64,000 bases of DNA, taken from Streptomyces pyxinicus (GTDB lineage Bacteria > Actinomycetota > Actinomycetes > Streptomycetales > Streptomycetaceae). The position numbers and the translations under genes are program-made. Position 1 is the stretch's first letter, and each line of letters starts with the position of its first letter. The DNA lies in assembly GCF_024753135.1 (NCBI RefSeq), contig NZ_JANUGP010000019.1, positions 1 through 64,000 of the forward strand, given 5' to 3'. Shown here one piece after another: positions 41,101 to 49,294 of the stretch. The notes under the pieces are model-generated. The model was not told where the DNA came from. It made no database searches and saw only the letters and a list, made by a program, of their open reading frames with translations.

Positions 41101-41264
41101 CCGGGGCGTGCGTCGCCTTCCTCTTCAAGTCGGGCAATCTCAAGACGAAGATCCGGAGCGCGGTCGTAGGCTGTCTCACCGGATTCGGACTAACCAAGGC
41201 GAAGCAGGAGAAGTTCTACGCGAGAATCTGGAACATCTTCAAGAAGTGGAAGGCGAAGACGTGA
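35130..41264 (+). CDS. Secreted YD-repeat (RHS-type) polymorphic toxin
   Basis: A protein of about 2044 residues. It has a basic N-terminus with a hydrophobic segment (VVSLVLAVEMAAVIES), a long signal peptide. A DNRLRE-like beta domain (about 325-485; DTWVQNPDYTDSQV, RSYLMFDASKFKG) and fibronectin-like domains follow. From about 850 to 1930 come YD repeats (TYTYGADGRVATL, YTYDRWGRVATK, YTYDNAGRLSQA), ending with the core-closing GARLYDPATGRFLQTDPIA and the pretoxin motif PVNLVDIDG. The last 99 residues (from about 1946) form a variable C-terminal domain: hydrophobic, Trp/Tyr-rich helices, then a Lys-rich end. The shell would encapsulate and deliver this toxin to competitors. GAAGGAG precedes two consecutive ATGs; 35130 has the better spacing. 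It overlaps the small gene that follows. Confidence 0.88.
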   Translation: MFLRLGGPPGPFRMSAAPAARRRLRRIAGVVSLVLAVEMAAVIESTGQAMAVSADSSPVNDTPAVKASGPAQAKDEASARLMARLQDRKIEVLSDRDADSSTWVLPDGSLQTTTYQGPIRVKQADGAWEDVDTSLTDTGPSLTPQVAAADVAVSDGGDQNLASVTRGKTSFGLSWPSTLPTPEVKDNTASYSLGGGQTLKVSALTQGFAEDITLDKAPDDTVAYRIPLDLNGLKLSQADSGHLLLKDTTGKLVAEAPAPMMWDAAKDPASGESAHQDRVSTKIETDDSGKQSLVLTPDKDFLAKATYPVTVDPTSTLAVTTDTWVQNPDYTDSQVSSAELKSGTYDSGSDVARSYLMFDASKFKGKHITDTNLALYSYYSSTCSTSGAGTQVRRITSSWSSSSVTWASQPTTTTTGAVTNKAALGYNSSCPAGTMNFDIDSLVQAWADGSANYGLQVRAADEKDPLTWRRFRSANYVSGDNTVEPHLTVTYNSYPSVPSSLSISPSQVNAYNGRRDVTSLTPTLSAAVTDPDGSSTKAQFEITPDPSYADTMYTYTGTSSAVASGSTAKITIPSASAFPAGAHLRYRVRANDGTDYGAWSGYTAFALNTGLPGAPTVTCDKYEQNGWTAKADAAVSCTLDTSATDGAGYYWGLDNSALPNKKLDTTDGTGGDPATISVSPANGWHTLYARTVDSGGNLSASTTAYSFGVGTDGAAILSPKDGDTTARRLTLAAKGLTSYTGVTWQYRRGETDDWHTVPAGDVTASGKAVSAWPVPVTDGTATGLVWNTVASLDEDGVIQLRAAFADGSTVGHSQTVEVTLDRDAGTAPTTAVGPGELNELTGNYTLSAPDASAFEASVTRSYSSRANDTATEGQAQIFGPGWVSSVTGQAGDYTQLRKTSGTSVELLRAAGGSVAFTATSGGGWAPQIGSGNLVLKGSMSGSTFTLTDTDANTTVFAKAADTASTWTLLSSSTAADDTKVTTVSETVSQGGTTLARPKYVISPSDAVTAATCQTHPATKGCRALEFVYADSTTATDSTPGDHAGQVRAIKLWATDPGADAATAETVASYAYDASGHLRQVWDPRISPALKTTYTYGADGRVATLTKPGELPWTFTYGKAGSALTAGSGMLLSASRPRAADGTTDTTSGTAATTVVYDVPLSGGSAPYRMDADTVARWAQDEVPTDATAVFPADAVPSSSTGGDLASDAYTRATLTYIDADGQETNTAKPGGAITTTGHDTYGNTVFELSAANRELALDTSGDASGERAGLGLDDLSTAERARQLATVSKYSADGQHLTDEYGPLHEVTLMQPAGSSGDTRLAAGTVVPARAHTAYTYDENRPGDAVVSGLATSTTTGASIEGYAADADSRTVTTTYDWSTGEEKATTGDDSTHVVTAYDSAGRVASTRTPGSSGSDAGTLEHTYYSPDATGACASVIWAGLLCRTAPAASITGGGDNPAQAVTTVYTYDRWGRVATKAETANNVTRTTTTTVDSAGRVTKTEVTGGTGTAIPATTLTYDKGNGQVATRGSGGQTIAYRYDTLGRVSAYGDGAGNTTTTSYDILDRPVKTTDSAPSTVTYAYDTAGDVKTLTDSVAGTFTGTYDADGTLTTEALPGGYGLNVTTDPAGQETGREYTASNGAVVVSDTAGYAVTGRVAGHTQTDGSTTRSDYTYDNAGRLSQAADTTAAGCTTRAYAFDVNSNRTSLKAGRDDCDSGTDDTTTTVTSYTYDSADRLVSPGYTYDAFGRTTAGGGMNLSYYTNDLVHTETAGSDRTVRELDAAGRLAVEKSQTQAADSSWSTKSTTVAHYGDPSDSPTWSATGASVSRDVKDLTGSLGVITSATGDIVLQLTNLHGDITVRQPLDAGAASSVVHYDEYGNVLDGTTAATYSWLGGSRRAESALSGYTVMGARLYDPATGRFLQTDPIAEGSPNHYGYPSDPVNLVDIDGQMWSWLKDVLKAGLSGALKVFVYWAIGEWAPYLLPYRTEISDCVAGACVAFLFKSGNLKTKIRSAVVGCLTGFGLTKAKQEKFYARIWNIFKKWKAKT

Positions 41265-41455
41265 ATGCCAGCTGGAAGAAATACGCGGCTGACGCCCTGA
41301 TCTTCGCCCTCGCCGTCCTCGCCTCGGATGTCTTGACGCATGCCGTCATGCAGGACGGTGCCGCGCGGGACGTGTGCTTCCTGGTGTTCATACCGATCAT
41401 CGGTTTCGCCCTGCACAAGGCGAGAGAAACGGTGGTGAGGCGCCGGGCGAACTGA
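41261..41455 (+). CDS. Putative two-helix membrane immunity protein
   Basis: A 64-residue protein starting at a GTG that overlaps the toxin stop as GTGA, with GGAAGG eight bases upstream. It has two predicted membrane helices (ALIFALAVLASDVLTHAVM and VCFLVFIPIIGFALHKA), a short acidic loop and a basic end (RRRAN). The position directly behind a YD-repeat toxin, translational coupling and small size are the pattern of an immunity gene. A membrane location suggests the toxin acts on or in the cytoplasmic membrane. No family is recognised. Confidence 0.6.
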   Translation: MNASWKKYAADALIFALAVLASDVLTHAVMQDGAARDVCFLVFIPIIGFALHKARETVVRRRAN

Positions 41456-41518
41456 ACGGACCGAGACCCTCGACGGCCCCGTCGAAGCCAGGTGACGCAC
41501 ACTCCGGCCTCGGCGGGG

Positions 41519-42091
41519 TCAGCCCTGTGCGACCCCTTCGATCACCTGCCGCATTCCCTCCGTCAGGGCCTCGCCGTCCGGTGCGGTCTTCGGGTCGAAG
41601 GTCCACTGCGAGATGAGGCCGGTCATCAGGGTCACGTAGAACCGGCCCAGGGTGTCGGCGGTCTCGTCCGACACCCCCTCCTCCGGGACGCCCATCAGCA
41701 GGGAGACCATTCCCCGGCCGGCCTCGCGCTGCGCGCGGGACAACCGGTCGCGTACTTCGGGCAGTTGGTCGCCCATCGCGATGATCTCCACGCTGAGCCG
41801 CCAGAGGGAACCCGGCTCGCGCATGCTGTCGACGACGTTCGACCACACCTCCCGGAAGCGCTCCAGCGAACCGGGAGCTCCGGTGATTCCCGGGCCGTCC
41901 TCGAAGGACATCCCCTCCACCAGCGCGATGTAGGCCTGCGCCAGCAGCGCGTCCTTCGAGCCGTAGTGGTAGCCGATCGAGGCCAGGTTGGTCCCGGACG
42001 CCTTCACCAGGTCCCGCGCGGTCGTGCGCGCGAAGCCCTTCTCCAGCAGGCAGCGCTTGGCGCCCTCCAGCAGATCCTCACGGTGTCCCAT
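41519..42091 (-). CDS. TetR-family repressor of the adjacent DHA2 exporter
   Basis: A 190-residue TetR protein. The HTH is EDLLEGAKRCLLEKGFARTT followed by LVKASGTNLASIGYHYGSKD. The C-terminal ligand-binding part contains FREVWSNVVDSMREPGSLW and ends in LTEGMRQVIEGVAQG. The divergent MFS gene, with a double operator-like repeat between the two starts, makes it the likely drug-responsive repressor of that exporter and of itself. Confidence 0.92.
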   Translation of the reverse strand: MGHREDLLEGAKRCLLEKGFARTTARDLVKASGTNLASIGYHYGSKDALLAQAYIALVEGMSFEDGPGITGAPGSLERFREVWSNVVDSMREPGSLWRLSVEIIAMGDQLPEVRDRLSRAQREAGRGMVSLLMGVPEEGVSDETADTLGRFYVTLMTGLISQWTFDPKTAPDGEALTEGMRQVIEGVAQG

Positions 42092-42110
42092 GGCCGCAGC
42101 CTACCGCCGG

Positions 42111-42157
42111 ATTCATACGGACGTCCTAGACGGCTGATTTATACGGTCGTTCTAGAC
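42111..42157. promoter_or_regulatory. Two 21-base direct repeats, candidate TetR operators
   Basis: ATTCATACGGACGTCCTAGA (from 42111) and ATTTATACGGTCGTTCTAGA (from 42137), each followed by C, match at 17 of 21 positions with a period of 26. Each contains an imperfect palindrome centred on GGACGTCC or GGTCGTTC. The second copy overlaps the -35 box of the exporter promoter. Confidence 0.65.
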
Positions 42158-42181
42158 AAGCGTTTAATACGTGCCTACATT
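42153..42181 (+). promoter_or_regulatory. Promoter of the DHA2 exporter; leaderless transcript likely
   Basis: TAGACA (42153-42158), a 17-base spacer and TACATT (42176-42181) form a good vegetative-type promoter. The exporter ATG at 42189 lies seven bases after the -10 box, where transcription should begin, and no ribosome-binding site is present; together these suggest a leaderless message. Confidence 0.6.
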
Positions 42182-42188
42182 CCTCGGC

Positions 42189-43706
42189 ATGACGAACCGG
42201 ACGAGCACCACCCCGACCGCACCACCCCCCTCCGCCACCCGCGCCGGGCGTCGCGCGTGGACGGCGCTCGCCGTGCTGATGCTGCCGCTGCTGCTGGTGT
42301 CGATGGACGTGTCCGTGCTGTACTTCGCCACCCCCGCGATCAGCGCCGACCTGCACCCGAGCGGCACCCAGCAGCTGTGGATCTACGACATCTACGGCTT
42401 CGTCCTGGCCGGCCTGCTGATGACGATGGGCGCCCTCGGGGACCGCGTCGGCCGGCGCAGACTCCTGCTGTTCGGCGCCGCGGCCTTCGGCGGCGCCTCC
42501 GTGCTCGCGGCGTACGCCGACAGCGCCGCCACCCTGATCGCGGCCCGCGCCGTCCTCGGCATCGACGGCGCGACCCTGATGCCCTCGACCATGGCCCTGG
42601 TGCGCACGATGTTCACCGACCCCGGCCAGCGGGCGAAGGCGATCGGGCTGTGGTCCGGGGTGATGACCGCCGGCATCGCGCTCGGCTCGGTGATGAGCGG
42701 CCTGCTGGTCGAGCACTTCTGGTGGGGCTCGGTCTTCCTGGTCAACCTGCCCGCGATGGTCCTGCTGCTGGCCCTCGGCCCGTTCCTGCTGCCCGAGTCG
42801 AGGAACCCGGAGCCGGGCCGCTTCGACTGGCTGAGCGTGCCGCTGTCGATGGCCGCCGTCCTGCCCGTGATCTACGGCCTGAAGGAGATCCCCTCCGAGG
42901 GCTGGCACCCGCTGTACGTCGTCTCGGTGACGGTCGGCCTGCTCTTCGCCGTGCTCTTCGCGCACCGCCAGCGCACCGGCGCCTCCCCGCTGATCCCGCC
43001 GGCCCTGCTCCGGGGCCACGGCTTCGCCCCCGCGCTGGCCCTGAACACGGTCGCCGCGCTCGCCATGCTGGGCTCGGCCGTCTTCACCACGCAGTACCTC
43101 CAGTCGGTGCTCGGCAAGAGCCCGCTGGCGGCCGCCCTGTGGAGCCTGGTCCCCTCGGTGTTCATCGGCTTCGCCGGGCCCCTCGCCACGCTGCTCGTAC
43201 AGCGTGGCGCCAAGCGGGGCCACGTCGTCTCCGGCGGGTTCGCCGCCATGGCGGGCGGCTTCTCGATGCTCGCCCTGATCGGCACCGACTCGCTGTGGCT
43301 GGTGCTGGCCGGCGCCGGGGTCCTGGCCTGCGGGATGGTCACGATCACCTCCCAGCTCACCGACCTGGCCCTCGGCAGCGCCCCGGAGGACCGGGCCGGC
43401 ACGGCCTCCTCGCTGCTGGAGACCGGCACCGAGTTCGGCGGGGCGCTCGGCATGGCCCTCCTCGGCTCCATCGGTACGGCGATCTACCGCCACGAGATGC
43501 CGGACAGCGCGCCCGCCCAGGCCCGCGAGACCCTCGGCGGCGCCCTCGCCACGGCCGCCCGGCTGCCCGGCCGGGCCGGCGACACACTCCTCGCCACCGC
43601 CCGCGAGGCCTTCACCAGCGGGATGCGGGGCGCGGCGATCGCGGGGGCCGCGCTGCTGGCGCTGGCCGCGGTGGGGGCGGCCCTGTCCCTGCGGAAGACC
43701 GACTAG
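42189..43706 (+). CDS. DHA2-type (14-helix) MFS drug exporter
   Basis: A 505-residue major facilitator of the DHA2 family, related to SmvA/LfrA-type quaternary-ammonium and dye exporters. Family marks are MDVSVLYFATPAISADLHPS in helix 1, GALGDRVGRRRLLL in the loop 2-3, and the antiporter motif region LGIDGATLMPSTMALVRTMF in helix 5. About fourteen membrane helices are visible. The ATG at 42189 is chosen because it is placed at the expected transcription start; GTG 42171 lies inside the promoter spacer. The gene converges on serA with a strong shared terminator. Confidence 0.92.
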   Translation: MTNRTSTTPTAPPPSATRAGRRAWTALAVLMLPLLLVSMDVSVLYFATPAISADLHPSGTQQLWIYDIYGFVLAGLLMTMGALGDRVGRRRLLLFGAAAFGGASVLAAYADSAATLIAARAVLGIDGATLMPSTMALVRTMFTDPGQRAKAIGLWSGVMTAGIALGSVMSGLLVEHFWWGSVFLVNLPAMVLLLALGPFLLPESRNPEPGRFDWLSVPLSMAAVLPVIYGLKEIPSEGWHPLYVVSVTVGLLFAVLFAHRQRTGASPLIPPALLRGHGFAPALALNTVAALAMLGSAVFTTQYLQSVLGKSPLAAALWSLVPSVFIGFAGPLATLLVQRGAKRGHVVSGGFAAMAGGFSMLALIGTDSLWLVLAGAGVLACGMVTITSQLTDLALGSAPEDRAGTASSLLETGTEFGGALGMALLGSIGTAIYRHEMPDSAPAQARETLGGALATAARLPGRAGDTLLATAREAFTSGMRGAAIAGAALLALAAVGAALSLRKTD

Positions 43707-43730
43707 CGCCGGATGAAGAGAAAGAGAAGG

Positions 43731-43771
43731 ACGCCGGGGTGGGCTGAGAATCCCTCAGGCCACCCCGGCGT
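43731..43771. terminator. Bidirectional terminator between the exporter and serA
   Basis: ACGCCGGGGTGG (43731-43742) and CCACCCCGGCGT (43760-43771) form a perfect 12-bp stem; the loop can extend it through CTGAG/CTCAG. It lies between two convergent genes. Confidence 0.85.
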
Positions 43772-43798
43772 CCTCGCGGAAGTGCCGAAGCCGGAGCG

Positions 43799-45388
43799 TC
43801 AGACCAGGTTGACCGACCGGGCCGAGGTGGCGCCGATCTCCGCGGCCACCTCGCCCAGCACGCCGGCCGCCACCGTGTCGTCCACGGTCAGCACGGCGAG
43901 CGCCTCGCCGCCGACGGTCGCCCGGGCGACCTGCATGCCGGCGATGTTGATGCCCGCCTCGCCGAGGATGCGGCCGACGGTGCCGACGACACCGGGACGG
44001 TCCTCGTAGCGCAGGACGACCATGTGGTCGGCGAGGGCCAGGTCGACGTCGTACTCGCCGACGGCCACGATCTTCTGCACGTGCTTCGGGCCGGCCAGCG
44101 TGCCGGAGACCGACACCTCCTCGCCGGTGCCGAGCGTGCCGCGCACGGTCACGACGTTGCGGTGGTCGGCCGACTCGGAGCTGGTGGTCAGCCGCACCTC
44201 GACGCCGCGCTCCTGCGCGAACAGCGGGGCGTTGACGTACGACACCGTCTCGTCGACGACGTCCTCGAAGACGCCCTTGAGCGCGGAGAGTTCGAGCACC
44301 TTCACGTCGTGCTGGGTGATCTCGCCGTACACCTCGACGTCCAGCCGGACGGCCACCTCGCCGGCCAGCGCGGTGAAGATGCGGCCGAGGCGCTCGGCGA
44401 GCGGCAGGCCCGGCTTGACGTCCTCGGCGATGACCCCGCCCTGCACGTTGACCGCGTCCGGCACCAGCTCGCCGGCGAGGGCGAGGCGGACCGAGCGGGC
44501 GACCGCGATGCCGGCCTTCTCCTGGGCCTCGTCGGTGGAGGCGCCCAGGTGCGGGGTGCACACGACCTGGTCCAGCTCGAACAGCGGCGAGTCGGTGCAC
44601 GGCTCCTTCGCGTACACGTCCAGGCCGGCGCCGGCGACCCGGCCCTCCTTCAGCGCCGCGTACAGCGCCGCCTCGTCCACGATGCCGCCGCGCGCGGCGT
44701 TGACGACGCGCACCGACGGCTTGACCCGGCGCAGCGCCTCGTCGCCGATCAGGCCCAGCGTCTCGGGGGTCTTGGGCAGGTGGACGGTGATGAAGTCGGA
44801 GACCTCCAGCAGCTCGTCCAGGGAGAGCACCTTGACGCCCATCTGCGCGGCCCGGGCGGGCTGCACGTAGGGGTCGTAGGCGACGACCTTCATGCCGAAG
44901 GCGGACATGCGCTGCGCGACCAGGGCGCCGATCCGGCCGAGGCCGACGACGCCGAGGGTCTTCTCGGCCAGCTCGACACCGGTGTACTTGCTGCGCTTCC
45001 ACTCGCCGTTCTTGAGCGCGGCGTTGGCCTGCGGGATGTTGCGCGCGGTGGCGAGGATCAGGCCGCAGGCCAGCTCGGCGGCGGTCACGATGTTGGAGGT
45101 CGGGGCGTTGACGACCATCACGCCGGCCTTGGTGGCGGCGGAGACGTCGACGTTGTCGAGGCCGACGCCGGCGCGGGCGACGACCTTCAGGCGCTTGGCG
45201 GCGGCGATGGCCTCCGCGTCCACCTTGGTGGCGGAGCGGATCAGGATCGCGTCGACGTCGGCGATGGCGGGGAGCAGTTCGGCTCGGTCTGCTCCGTTGG
45301 CATGCCGGATCTCGAAGTCCGGGCCGAGCGCGTCGACGGTCGCGGGCGAAAGCTCTTCGGCGATGAGTACGACGGGTTTCGAGCTCAC
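43799..45388 (-). CDS. serA: D-3-phosphoglycerate dehydrogenase
   Basis: A 529-residue type-1 PGDH, the first enzyme of serine synthesis from 3-phosphoglycerate. The substrate domain, the NAD domain (GVVGLGRIGALVAQRMSAFG) and catalytic Arg/Glu/His positions (NAARGGIVDE, VCTPHLGASTDEAQ) are followed by the intervening ASB domain and the C-terminal ACT domain (YEDRPGVVGTVGRILGEAGI), the expected layout for feedback control by serine. The GTG at 45388 begins SSKPVVLIAEELSP, the canonical start; in-frame codons further upstream are not conserved and overlap the promoter region. Confidence 0.96.
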   Translation of the reverse strand: MSSKPVVLIAEELSPATVDALGPDFEIRHANGADRAELLPAIADVDAILIRSATKVDAEAIAAAKRLKVVARAGVGLDNVDVSAATKAGVMVVNAPTSNIVTAAELACGLILATARNIPQANAALKNGEWKRSKYTGVELAEKTLGVVGLGRIGALVAQRMSAFGMKVVAYDPYVQPARAAQMGVKVLSLDELLEVSDFITVHLPKTPETLGLIGDEALRRVKPSVRVVNAARGGIVDEAALYAALKEGRVAGAGLDVYAKEPCTDSPLFELDQVVCTPHLGASTDEAQEKAGIAVARSVRLALAGELVPDAVNVQGGVIAEDVKPGLPLAERLGRIFTALAGEVAVRLDVEVYGEITQHDVKVLELSALKGVFEDVVDETVSYVNAPLFAQERGVEVRLTTSSESADHRNVVTVRGTLGTGEEVSVSGTLAGPKHVQKIVAVGEYDVDLALADHMVVLRYEDRPGVVGTVGRILGEAGINIAGMQVARATVGGEALAVLTVDDTVAAGVLGEVAAEIGATSARSVNLV

Positions 45389-45575
45389 GTGAGTCCTCAC
45401 AAGTCCAATGCGGACGGCCGTCCCGACGGCCGCAGGCGGTGGAGGGGCTAGCCGCGGAAGACGCACGACGCTGTGGGCCTGACGCGTGTTTACGCAGCAG
45501 TCTAGTGGCGTGGCGGGTTTCGTTCTGCGCCGCTGCGGAAGGATCACCCGTCCGTGGCTGGACGGGATGGACAAC

Positions 45576-45604
45576 GGGGGCCGGGGCTGTCGGCCCCGGC
45601 CCCC
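45576..45604 (-). terminator. Terminator of the ilvBNC operon
   Basis: GGGGGCCGGGGC (45576-45587) and GCCCCGGCCCCC (45593-45604) form a perfect 12-bp GC-only stem with a 5-base loop, ten bases past the ilvC stop. Confidence 0.85.
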
Positions 45605-45614
45605 CGCGTGAGGC

Positions 45615-46613
<999 letters not shown>

Positions 46614-46696
46614 TTTGGGTTCTCTCCTTGGTGTGCAGGTTGTGCTTCCCACCGTATGCCGGTGAGGGGAAGGGAGGCTTCGGGATCTCGGCATCC

Positions 46697-46723
46697 GGGC
46701 GGCCGGTGTCGCGGCGGCCGCCC
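46697..46723 (-). other. Intercistronic hairpin between ilvN and ilvC
   Basis: GGGCGGCCG (46697-46705) and CGGCCGCCC (46715-46723) are perfect 9-bp arms with a 9-base loop, about ten bases past the ilvN stop. It may stabilise or partly terminate the ilvBN message. Confidence 0.5.
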
Positions 46724-46733
46724 GTGTCCCGCC

Positions 46734-47258
46734 TTACGCGGACCGGTCGAGCGCGCGCAGCGAGCGGTCGGTGATGGAACGGGCCCCGCGGCCGATCGCG
46801 ATCGTGCCGGACTGCACCAGCTCCTTGATGCCGAACGGCTCCAGCATCTTGAGCATGGCGGACAGCTTCTCGCCCGAGCCGGTGGCCTCGATGGTGACGG
46901 CGTCCGGGGAGACGTCGACGGTCTTGGCGCGGAACAGCTGGACGATCTCCACGATCTGGGAACGCGTCTCGTTGTCGGCGCGGACCTTCACCAGGACGAG
47001 TTCGCGCTGCACCGCCTGGCCGGGTTCCAGCTCGACGATCTTCAGCACGTTGACGAGCTTGTTGAGCTGCTTGGTGACCTGTTCGAGGGGCAGTTCCTCG
47101 ACGCCCACCACGATGGTGATCCGGGAGATGTCGGGGTGCTCGGTGACCCCGACCGCGAGCGAGTCGATGTTGAAGCCGCGCCGGGAGAACAGGGCGGCGA
47201 TCCGGGCGAGGATGCCGGGCGTGTTCTCCACCAGGACGGAGAGCGTGTGCTTGGACAT
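46734..47258 (-). CDS. ilvN: Acetolactate synthase small (regulatory) subunit
   Basis: A 174-residue regulatory subunit that stimulates the catalytic subunit and gives valine feedback. The N-terminal ACT domain is standard (HTLSVLVENTPGILARIAAL, FSRRGFNIDSLAVG, DISRITIVV), followed by the C-terminal IlvN domain (LVKVRADNETRSQIVEIVQL, MLEPFGIKELVQSGTIAI). It starts 20 bases after the ilvB stop, so the two are co-translated. Confidence 0.97.
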   Translation of the reverse strand: MSKHTLSVLVENTPGILARIAALFSRRGFNIDSLAVGVTEHPDISRITIVVGVEELPLEQVTKQLNKLVNVLKIVELEPGQAVQRELVLVKVRADNETRSQIVEIVQLFRAKTVDVSPDAVTIEATGSGEKLSAMLKMLEPFGIKELVQSGTIAIGRGARSITDRSLRALDRSA

Positions 47259-47278
47259 GGTGTCGGGTCTTCCCTCGC

Positions 47279-49132
47279 TCAGTCGTCTGCGTTGTCGCCG
47301 AAGTCGGGGCGGACGTCCCGGGCGGCCATGATCTCGTCGTTGGAGGTGCCGGCGGCGACCATCGGCCACACCATCGCGTCCTCGTGGACGATGAAGTCCA
47401 CGACCACGGGGCGGTCGTTGATGGAGTTCGCCTCCGCGATGACCTTGTCCAGGTCCTCGGGGCGCTCGCAGCGCAGGCCCACGCAGCCCATCGCCTCGGA
47501 CAGCTTCACGAAGTCCGGCACCCGGGTGCCGCGGGCGTCGGGGTTGACGTCCTCGGGGCCGCTGTGCAGCACGGTGTTGGAGTAGCGCTGGTTGTAGAAC
47601 AGGGTCTGCCACTGGCGGACCATGCCGAGGGCGCCGTTGTTGATGATGGCGACCTTGATCGGGATGTTGTTCAGGGCGCAGGTGGTCAGTTCCTGGTTGG
47701 TCATCTGGAAGCAGCCGTCGCCGTCGATCGCCCAGACCGTGTGGTCCGGCTGCCCGGCCTTGGCGCCCATCGCCGCCGGGACCGCGTAGCCCATGGTTCC
47801 GGCGCCGCCGGAGTTGAGCCAGGAGGCGGGGTTGTCGTACTGGATGAAGTGGGCGGCCCACATCTGGTGCTGGCCGACGCCCGCCGCGAAGATCGTGCCC
47901 TCGGGGGCGAGTTGGCCGATGCGCTCGATGACGGCCTGCGGGGACAGCGAGCCGTCCCCGGGCTGCTCGTAGCCGAGCGGGTAGGTGTCGCGCCAGCGGC
48001 TGAGGTCGCTCCACCAGGCGGTGTAGTCGCCCCGGTGGCCCTCGCTGTGCTCCTTCTGCACGGCCTGGACCAGGTCGGCGATGACCTCGCGGGCGTCCCC
48101 GACGATCGGCACGTCCGCCGCGCGGTTCTTGCCGATCTCGGCCGGGTCGATGTCGGCGTGGACGATCTTGGCGTACGGCGCGAAGCTGTCCAGCTTGCCG
48201 GTGACGCGGTCGTCGAAGCGGGCGCCGAGGGCGACGATCAGGTCGGCCTTCTGCAGCGCGGTGACGGCGGTGACCGCACCGTGCATGCCCGGCATTCCCA
48301 CGTGCAGCGGGTGGCTGTCGGGGAACGCGCCGAGCGCCATCAGGGTGGTGGTGACGGGCGCTCCGGTGAGTTCGGCGAGGACCTTCAGCTCGGCGGTGGC
48401 GCGGGCCTTCAGGACGCCGCCGCCGACGTAGAGGACGGGCCGCCTGGCGGCGGTGATCAGCTTGGCGGCCTCGCGGATCTGCTTGGCGTGCGGCTTGGTC
48501 ACCGGGCGGTAGCCGGGCAGGTCCATGGTGGGCGGCCAGGAGAAGGTGGTGCGCGCCTGGAGGGCGTCCTTGGCGATGTCGACCAGGACCGGGCCGGGGC
48601 GGCCGGTGGCGGCGATGTGGAAGGCCTGCGCGATCACCCGCGGGATGTCCTCGGCCTTGGTGACCAGGAAGTTGTGCTTGGTGACCGGCATGGTGATGCC
48701 GACGATGTCCGCCTCCTGGAAGGCGTCCGTGCCGATCGCCTTGGAGGCGACCTGGCCGGTGATCGCGACCAGCGGGACCGAGTCCATGTGGGCGTCGGCG
48801 ATCGGCGTGACCAGGTTGGTCGCGCCGGGGCCGCTCGTCGCCATGCAGACGCCGACCCTGCCGGTGGCCTGCGCGTACCCGGTGGCCGCGTGGCCGGCGC
48901 CCTGCTCGTGCCGGACCAGGACGTGCCGCACCCGGGTCGAGTCCATCAGCGGGTCGTAGGCCGGGAGGATCGCGCCGCCGGGAATGCCGAACACCGTGTC
49001 CGCGCCGACCTCCTCAAGGGAGCGGATCAGGGACTGCGCGCCCGTGACGTGCTCGACGGGGGCGGACTGCTGTCCTCCGGATCGGGGCCGCGGCTGCGGA
49101 TGGGCCCCGGTGGCCTGCTCGGTCATCGGCAT
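47279..49132 (-). CDS. ilvB: Acetolactate synthase large (catalytic) subunit
   Basis: A 617-residue thiamine-diphosphate enzyme condensing pyruvate with pyruvate or 2-oxobutyrate. The catalytic glutamate is in LVRHEQGAGHAATGYA, the FAD region contains ALGARFDDRVTGKLDSF, and the ThDP/Mg motif begins GDGCFQMTNQELTT and ends in NNG. The N-terminal Pro/Ser-rich extension (about 25 residues) is usual for Streptomyces. ATG 49132 is used, with ATG 49126 close behind. The leader peptide and terminator upstream indicate attenuation by branched-chain amino acids. Confidence 0.97.
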   Translation of the reverse strand: MPMTEQATGAHPQPRPRSGGQQSAPVEHVTGAQSLIRSLEEVGADTVFGIPGGAILPAYDPLMDSTRVRHVLVRHEQGAGHAATGYAQATGRVGVCMATSGPGATNLVTPIADAHMDSVPLVAITGQVASKAIGTDAFQEADIVGITMPVTKHNFLVTKAEDIPRVIAQAFHIAATGRPGPVLVDIAKDALQARTTFSWPPTMDLPGYRPVTKPHAKQIREAAKLITAARRPVLYVGGGVLKARATAELKVLAELTGAPVTTTLMALGAFPDSHPLHVGMPGMHGAVTAVTALQKADLIVALGARFDDRVTGKLDSFAPYAKIVHADIDPAEIGKNRAADVPIVGDAREVIADLVQAVQKEHSEGHRGDYTAWWSDLSRWRDTYPLGYEQPGDGSLSPQAVIERIGQLAPEGTIFAAGVGQHQMWAAHFIQYDNPASWLNSGGAGTMGYAVPAAMGAKAGQPDHTVWAIDGDGCFQMTNQELTTCALNNIPIKVAIINNGALGMVRQWQTLFYNQRYSNTVLHSGPEDVNPDARGTRVPDFVKLSEAMGCVGLRCERPEDLDKVIAEANSINDRPVVVDFIVHEDAMVWPMVAAGTSNDEIMAARDVRPDFGDNADD

Positions 49133-49205
49133 TCTCTTCTCGATGCTGAGGGTTTTTGCGAGGTTTGTACGGGGTTCAGGTGGTGCGCGAGAGGCACTCG
49201 TGCAA

Positions 49206-49240
49206 CAAAAAACCCCTCGTGCCGCAAGGCAAGCGAGGGG
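49206..49240 (-). terminator. Attenuator terminator in the ilvB leader
   Basis: On the minus strand CCCCTCG pairs with CGAGGGG across a 14-base loop (which contains a GCC/GGC pair) and is followed by six Ts. It lies about 55 bases after the leader peptide and 73 bases before the ilvB ATG. Confidence 0.8.
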
Positions 49241-49294
49241 AGCGCGTCGGTGAGGTCACTGGGGATGCCGGATCGTCCTCCGGTGGGTCCCAGT

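Noticed and set aside
45389..45574. Longer serA product starting upstream of 45388
   Set aside because: The extra residues are basic and Pro-rich, unlike the family, and would cover the promoter region and lie next to the ilvC terminator.
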